Shown piece by piece: positions 60,100 to 64,000 of a DNA stretch of 64,000 nucleotides. The notes below the pieces were generated by a model. That model was not told the origin of the DNA, did no database searches, and saw only the letters and a list, made by a program, of their open reading frames with translations. The stretch covers positions 199,816 through 263,815 of the forward strand of contig NZ_AOJE01000060.1 in the NCBI RefSeq assembly GCF_000337915.1. The letters run 5' to 3'. Made by a program: the position numbers and the translations under genes. The stretch is from Halorubrum saccharovorum DSM 1137 (GTDB lineage Archaea; Halobacteriota; Halobacteria; Halobacteriales; Haloferacaceae). The stretch's first letter is position 1; each line of letters opens with the position of its first letter.

Positions 60100-61962
60100 T
60101 TAGACGTGCTCCGCGAGGAAGTCGACGACCGCGCGGTACGCCTCGATCCGGTTCTCCAGCTTCGAGAAGCCGTGTCCCTCGTCGTCGAAGATCAGCTTCC
60201 GGACGGGGACGCCCTGCTCGCGCGCCCGCTCGACGATCTGTTCGGCCTCGCCGACGGGCACCCGCGGGTCGTTCGCGCCGTGGAGGACGAACAGCGGCGA
60301 CTCGATCGCCTCGATGTTGTTGATCGGTGAGATCGATTCTAAGAACTCTCGGTCCTCGTCGAGCGACCCGTACTCGGCCTCGCGGAGTTCGCGGCGCCAG
60401 TCGCCGGTGTTCTCTAAGAACGTGACGAAGTTCGCGATGCCGACGACGTCGACGCCGGCGGCCCACAGGTCGGGGTACTCGGTCAGCGCGGCGAGCACCA
60501 TGAACCCGCCGTAGGATCCGCCCATGGCGACGACGCGGTCGGGGTCGACCTCGGGGTGGTCGTGGAGCCACTCGACGCCCGCCCGAACGTCCGCGACCGA
60601 GTCCATCCGCTTCTCCACGTCGTCGAGCGCGGAGTACGCCTTCCCGTACCCGGAGGACCCGCGGACGTTCGGCTCGAACACGGCGTACCCGTTGTTCAGC
60701 AGGTACTGCTTGACGGAGGCGAAAGAGGGGCGGCGCTGCGACTCGGGCCCGCCGTGGATGTCGACGACGACGGGGTAGCCGGCCTCGGGCGGCTCCGTCT
60801 CCGGCACGGAGAAGAACGCGGGGATCTCCCGGCCGTCGAACGTCGGGTAGTGGACGAGTTCCGGCTCGACGAACGTGTCCGGCGGGATGCCGGCAGTCGA
60901 GGCCGCTGTCCAGCGCTCCGTCTCGCCGGTCGTCGCGTCGACGACGTAGACGTTCGCGTTGTGGGTGCTGCCGGTCGCGGTGATCGCGAAGCGGTTCCCG
61001 TCCGGCCCGAAGCTCACCCCGCCGGCGACGCCTCTTGGGAGGTCGGGCGTCGGAAGCGGATCGATCCGGTCGGGCTCGACCAGTTCGCCGACCGTGATCT
61101 CGGTGTAGCCGTCGACGTTGCGCGAGTACACGACGCGGCGGGACTCCTCGTGAACCGCGACGCCGTCGACGTTCCAGCCGTCGTCGCCGCCGGGCTTCGC
61201 GGGAGCGTCGCCCGCATCTCCCGCCCCAGCTTCGCCTTCCCCGGACGCGACGACGGAGAAATCGCCGGTCGCGAGGTCGAGCCGTTCCAACCGGAGCGTG
61301 TCGCTGTCGCGGTCGGTGACGAGGTAGAGCCCCTCGCCGTCGGGGCCCCACTCCGGGCTGCCGTACCGCACGTCGGCCTCGTGAGGCGTGTGGTGGGTCA
61401 GATCGCCGGTCGCGACGTCGAGGGTGTACACGTCGTGGTCGAACGAGGAGTGGGCCTCGTGGACGATCAGCCGGTCGTCGCTCGGCGACCAGCCGGCGAC
61501 GGAGAGCCAGCCGTCGCCTTCGTAGACGAGTTCGGCGTCGTCGCCCGTCGCCTCCCGATCCTGGACGTACACGTCGAAAACGGCCTCGTCGCGGCGGTTC
61601 GAAGCGAACGCGAAGCGGTCGCCCTCGCCGTCCCACCCGCCCCAGCGGTGTTTCGCCTCCGGGCGCTCGGTGAGGTCGGTGATCTCGCCCGACTCGTAGT
61701 TCAGCAGGTACAGCTGGGCGCGCTCGTTGCCGCCCTCGTCCATGCCGAAGACGGCCTCCGCGCGCTCGGGCGAGGAGTCGACGAACGAGACCGACTCCTC
61801 GAAGAACGTGTGCTGTTCGGGCCACCCGAGGGGCTCGTCGAGCGACCACACCTGTCCGGTCCCGGTGGTGTTCAGCAGGAAGGAGAGCCGCCCGTCGGGA
61901 CCCAAGTCCGCCCCGCCGGCGTTCCGTACGTTGAGGTATCGCTCGATGTCGTACCGATGCAT
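60100..61962 (-). CDS. S9-family prolyl-oligopeptidase-like serine peptidase
   Basis: A 620-residue cytoplasmic peptidase. The N-terminal beta-propeller (about 1-340) has TolB-like repeats (SSPERAEAVFGMDEGGNERAQLYLL). The C-terminal alpha/beta hydrolase domain has PVVVDIHGGPESQRRP (oxyanion region), VVAMGGSYGGFMVLAAL with the nucleophile Ser, FVLHGANDPRVPVGEAEQI with the Asp, and FDDEGHGFSKLEN with the His. It resembles acylaminoacyl or dipeptidyl peptidases and would cleave small peptides. Single gene. Confidence 0.92.
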   Translation of the reverse strand: MHRYDIERYLNVRNAGGADLGPDGRLSFLLNTTGTGQVWSLDEPLGWPEQHTFFEESVSFVDSSPERAEAVFGMDEGGNERAQLYLLNYESGEITDLTERPEAKHRWGGWDGEGDRFAFASNRRDEAVFDVYVQDREATGDDAELVYEGDGWLSVAGWSPSDDRLIVHEAHSSFDHDVYTLDVATGDLTHHTPHEADVRYGSPEWGPDGEGLYLVTDRDSDTLRLERLDLATGDFSVVASGEGEAGAGDAGDAPAKPGGDDGWNVDGVAVHEESRRVVYSRNVDGYTEITVGELVEPDRIDPLPTPDLPRGVAGGVSFGPDGNRFAITATGSTHNANVYVVDATTGETERWTAASTAGIPPDTFVEPELVHYPTFDGREIPAFFSVPETEPPEAGYPVVVDIHGGPESQRRPSFASVKQYLLNNGYAVFEPNVRGSSGYGKAYSALDDVEKRMDSVADVRAGVEWLHDHPEVDPDRVVAMGGSYGGFMVLAALTEYPDLWAAGVDVVGIANFVTFLENTGDWRRELREAEYGSLDEDREFLESISPINNIEAIESPLFVLHGANDPRVPVGEAEQIVERAREQGVPVRKLIFDDEGHGFSKLENRIEAYRAVVDFLAEHV

Positions 61963-62122
61963 AGGGTCAGGTTCCCCGCGCGGTGGGAAACCGTTTCGGG
62001 TGGGGTGCGGGCCGAACGGCCGCGAGCGCGCCGTCGGTTGCCCCCCGGTCGGGCCTCTCCCGTCCCTCTTCCCTCCGCCGGATGCCGTGTCTTTTTATCC
62101 GCCCCAGCCGTCCGGTCGGCGT

Positions 62123-63172
62123 ATGCGCGTCGCGTTCGTCTCGCTTTTCGCACCCGGCCACGGCGACACGCCGGCGCGGTCGCGGACGCGACGGTTCGCC
62201 CGCGGGCTCGCCGAGCGCGGTCACGACGTGGTCTGGCTCTGCGCCCGCTGGTGGGGCGGCGACCACGACGCCTTCTCCGAGGACGGGATCGCGTACCGGT
62301 CGGTGACCGCCGAGCCGTCGCCGTCGGCGTTCGCGGCCCGGCTCCCGCTGGCGCTCCGCCGGGTCGACCCCGACGTGGTCCACGCGGTCAACACCCCGCC
62401 GACGCCCGGGATCGCCGCGACCGTCGCGGGCACCCTCTCTCGAACTCCCGTCGTCGTCGACTGGTGGCGCGACCACCCCGCCGACTCCCGCCGGCGGTAT
62501 CGGCTGCTCGCCCGGCGGGCCGACGCCGTCACGACGCCCTCGCGGACGACCAAGACCCGCGTTCGGGAGCACGGCGCCGCCGGCGAGGACGTGCGGGTGA
62601 TCCCCGAGGGTATCGACTTCGACCTCGTCGAATCCGCCGACGTCGACGACCGCTTCGACGCTGTGTACGCCCGGCGACTGGACCGCCACGCCAACGTCGA
62701 GACGTTCCTGCTCGGGCTCGCGGAGCTCCGCGACCGCGACTGGACCGCCGCCGTCGTCGGCGACGGGCCCGAGCGCGCACGGATCGAGTCGACCGCGAGC
62801 GACCTCCGGATCGACGACCGCGTGTCGTTCCTCGGCGACCTCCCGCTCCGTGAGCGTGTGGCGCTGTTCAAGGGGACCCACGTGGCGGTGGCGACGGCGA
62901 CGTGGGAGACGTTCGCGACCGATCTGCTGTGGGCGCTGGCGTGCGGCTGCGTCGCCCTCGTCGAGTACCAGGCGGATTCGAGCGCCCACGAGCTCGTGGA
63001 GGGGCGTCAGCGCGGACGGCTCGTCACGAGCCCGGCCGAGCTCGCCGACGAGTTCGTCGCGGTCGGCGAGCTCGACCGGAAGTCGGTCGAGCGCGACTTC
63101 GCGTCCTACGACCACGACGCGGTGCTCGACCGGGTGGTCGACGCGTACCGCGGGCTCCTGGACGGAGCGTAG
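62123..63172 (+). CDS. Glycosyltransferase family 4 protein
   Basis: A 349-residue GT-B enzyme. The N-terminal domain shows MRVAFVSLFAPGHGDTPARSR, RFARGLAERGHDVVWLCA, VVHAVNTPPTPGI and VVVDWWRDHPADS. The C-terminal domain has VRVIPEGIDFDLVE, AAVVGDGPERARIE, VSFLGDLPLRERVALFKGTHVAVAT and ACGCVALVEYQADSSAHELVEG, with the nucleotide-sugar-binding Glu region. The sugar and acceptor are unknown. It is divergent from the S9 peptidase. Confidence 0.88.
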   Translation: MRVAFVSLFAPGHGDTPARSRTRRFARGLAERGHDVVWLCARWWGGDHDAFSEDGIAYRSVTAEPSPSAFAARLPLALRRVDPDVVHAVNTPPTPGIAATVAGTLSRTPVVVDWWRDHPADSRRRYRLLARRADAVTTPSRTTKTRVREHGAAGEDVRVIPEGIDFDLVESADVDDRFDAVYARRLDRHANVETFLLGLAELRDRDWTAAVVGDGPERARIESTASDLRIDDRVSFLGDLPLRERVALFKGTHVAVATATWETFATDLLWALACGCVALVEYQADSSAHELVEGRQRGRLVTSPAELADEFVAVGELDRKSVERDFASYDHDAVLDRVVDAYRGLLDGA

Positions 63173-63202
63173 GACCGGGAAAAGCGGGACCGCGACGAGC
63201 GA

Positions 63203-63835
63203 CTACTCGTCGTCCTGCGTGATCGTGCCGCCGTACTTCATGAAGACGAAGGCGAGCCCGAGCGTGCTCACCATCGCGACGAACGTCGCGACGCTGAGCG
63301 CGCGGGCGCCTTGGGGGACGAACACGACGCCGGACGCGCCGCCCCCACCGGTCGACTCGGTCTCGATGTCGCCGCCGACGGCGAGGCCGCCGTGCATCCC
63401 GACCGCGGTGTGGGGCACGCAGTGGTAGTGGGTGATCCCCACGTCCTCCTCGCTCGTCTCGTACTCGTAGGTGTACCCCTCCTCGCCGACCGGGTCGCCG
63501 CTGTCGAGGCTGGCCGGGCCACCGCCCTCGACCGTCTGAACGTTGTGGTCGCCGCCGTTGCCTGTCCACTCGAAGATCACCGTCGTGCCGGGGTCGACCC
63601 ACAACAGGGTCGGGTCGAACGCGAGCCCGGTGTCGCCCGCGCCGACCTGGACGGTCACCTCGCTCTGGCCGCGGGCGTCTTGGTACGATCCGACGTTCCC
63701 TTCAGCCCCGCTCGGCCAGACCGGCTGCTCCTCCTGTGCCGCCGCGGTCCCCGTCGCCGCCGTCGCTCCCGCGACGCCGGCCGCGCCGCCGGCGGTCCGG
63801 ATGAACCTGCGCCGAGAGACGTCGTCCGTGCTCAT
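63203..63835 (-). CDS. Halocyanin-domain blue copper protein with C-terminal membrane anchor
   Basis: A 210-residue exported protein. It has a Tat signal (SRRRFIRTAGGAAGVAGA) with a likely AAAQ cleavage region. The cupredoxin domain shows VTVQVGAGDTGLAFDP, VIFEWTGNGGDHNVQTVEGG with the copper His, and THYHCVPHTAVGMHGGLAVG with Cys, His and Met. A C-terminal helix (LSVATFVAMVSTLGLAFVFMK) anchors it. It is probably an electron carrier to a terminal oxidase. It is the second cupredoxin in the window and unlinked to the copper cluster at 53.5 kb. Confidence 0.9.
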   Translation of the reverse strand: MSTDDVSRRRFIRTAGGAAGVAGATAATGTAAAQEEQPVWPSGAEGNVGSYQDARGQSEVTVQVGAGDTGLAFDPTLLWVDPGTTVIFEWTGNGGDHNVQTVEGGGPASLDSGDPVGEEGYTYEYETSEEDVGITHYHCVPHTAVGMHGGLAVGGDIETESTGGGGASGVVFVPQGARALSVATFVAMVSTLGLAFVFMKYGGTITQDDE

Positions 63836-63948
63836 ACACCCCGGTTTGTGACGGCCTATAGTGAATATGTTGATCCGAGCGTGGTCTCCCGTCCCGATCG
63901 ACGCCCTGATCGATAGCGGGAGTAGGTATAGCGAATTGGTGAAATAGT

Positions 63949-63992
63949 TGTTTATAAGCGATCGAGTGATGTTGCTATCGGCTGTTTATAAG
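63949..63992 (+). promoter_or_regulatory. Two direct repeats TGTTTATAAG near the right edge
   Basis: TGTTTATAAG occurs at 63949-63958 and 63983-63992, 34 bases apart. Each contains a good archaeal TATA core, so they may be tandem promoters of a rightward gene starting beyond the window. That gene is not visible. Confidence 0.45.
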
Positions 63993-64000
63993 TCTCTGAC

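Noticed and set aside
1..64000. CRISPR array
   Set aside because: No series of near-identical 28-37-base repeats with unique spacers was seen. The tandem repeats present have no spacers.

Overview
The window is chromosomal DNA of a halophilic archaeon (class Halobacteria), most likely Halorubrum or a close relative. The signs are very high GC, strongly acidic proteins, Tat-type (RR) lipoprotein signals, and leaderless starts with a TATA-like box about 25-30 bases upstream. The gene content is also haloarchaeal: RIO2 kinase, RNA polymerase subunit P, L37Ae, prefoldin beta, Pcc1, halocyanin, TrmB and DpsA. The genus is inferred; the domain is secure. About 70 protein genes are densely packed on both strands. 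I recognised no rRNA, tRNA or CRISPR array.

Layout. 0-12 kb is housekeeping: a flavin-binding protein cut by the left edge, a thiamine-type regulator overlapping dCTP deaminase, PolX with a Mut7-C protein, an aminotransferase, a methyltransferase, endonuclease IV, a peroxiredoxin, a lipoate ligase and RIO2. 12.2-22.1 kb is an iron-uptake island: a DtxR-family regulator, a 55-residue protein with an amphi-Trp protein, DpsA, and two substrate-binding-protein operons. The first operon encodes binding protein, flavoprotein, FecCD permease and ATPase. The second encodes binding protein, two very small proteins, flavoprotein and a protein of unknown function. 22.1-27.8 kb is alpha-glucan breakdown (TrmB, GH13 and GH15). 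28-43 kb is mixed: HisF, two transferases, a TRAM protein, a DapA-type aldolase, Rieske and NfeD proteins, pyruvate kinase and Thi4, followed by a conserved information-processing cluster (L37Ae, RpoP, Pcc1, prefoldin beta, DUF3194). 43.1-50 kb is a complete peptide-type ABC importer with its two ATPases fused in one chain. 50-64 kb holds GuaA-type amidotransferase, TruD-Pth2, a copper cluster (cupredoxin, SafE-like protein, P1B ATPase), an aldo/keto reductase, a stand-alone TnpB element, an S9 peptidase, a glycosyltransferase and a halocyanin.

The most interesting region is the iron island. Its promoters carry a palindrome of the form TTTAGG-N4-CCTAAA over the expected transcription start. 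It occurs singly at the regulator and the 55-residue gene, and as pairs 35-36 bases apart at both binding-protein genes. By eye, the regulator has lost the usual DtxR metal ligands. Each binding protein is co-transcribed with a thioredoxin-reductase-like flavoprotein that lacks the CxxC motif and appears to lack the whole NAD(P)H-binding domain. Together these suggest a xenosiderophore or chelated-iron uptake system with an unusual release step or an unusual sensor; that functional reading is inference.

Other points: an L37Ae without any zinc-ribbon cysteine, a perfect palindrome in the thi4 promoter, a roughly 130-residue insertion in the first nucleotide-binding domain of the fused peptide-importer ATPase, and several in-frame tandem repeats coding for acidic or glycine-rich linkers.
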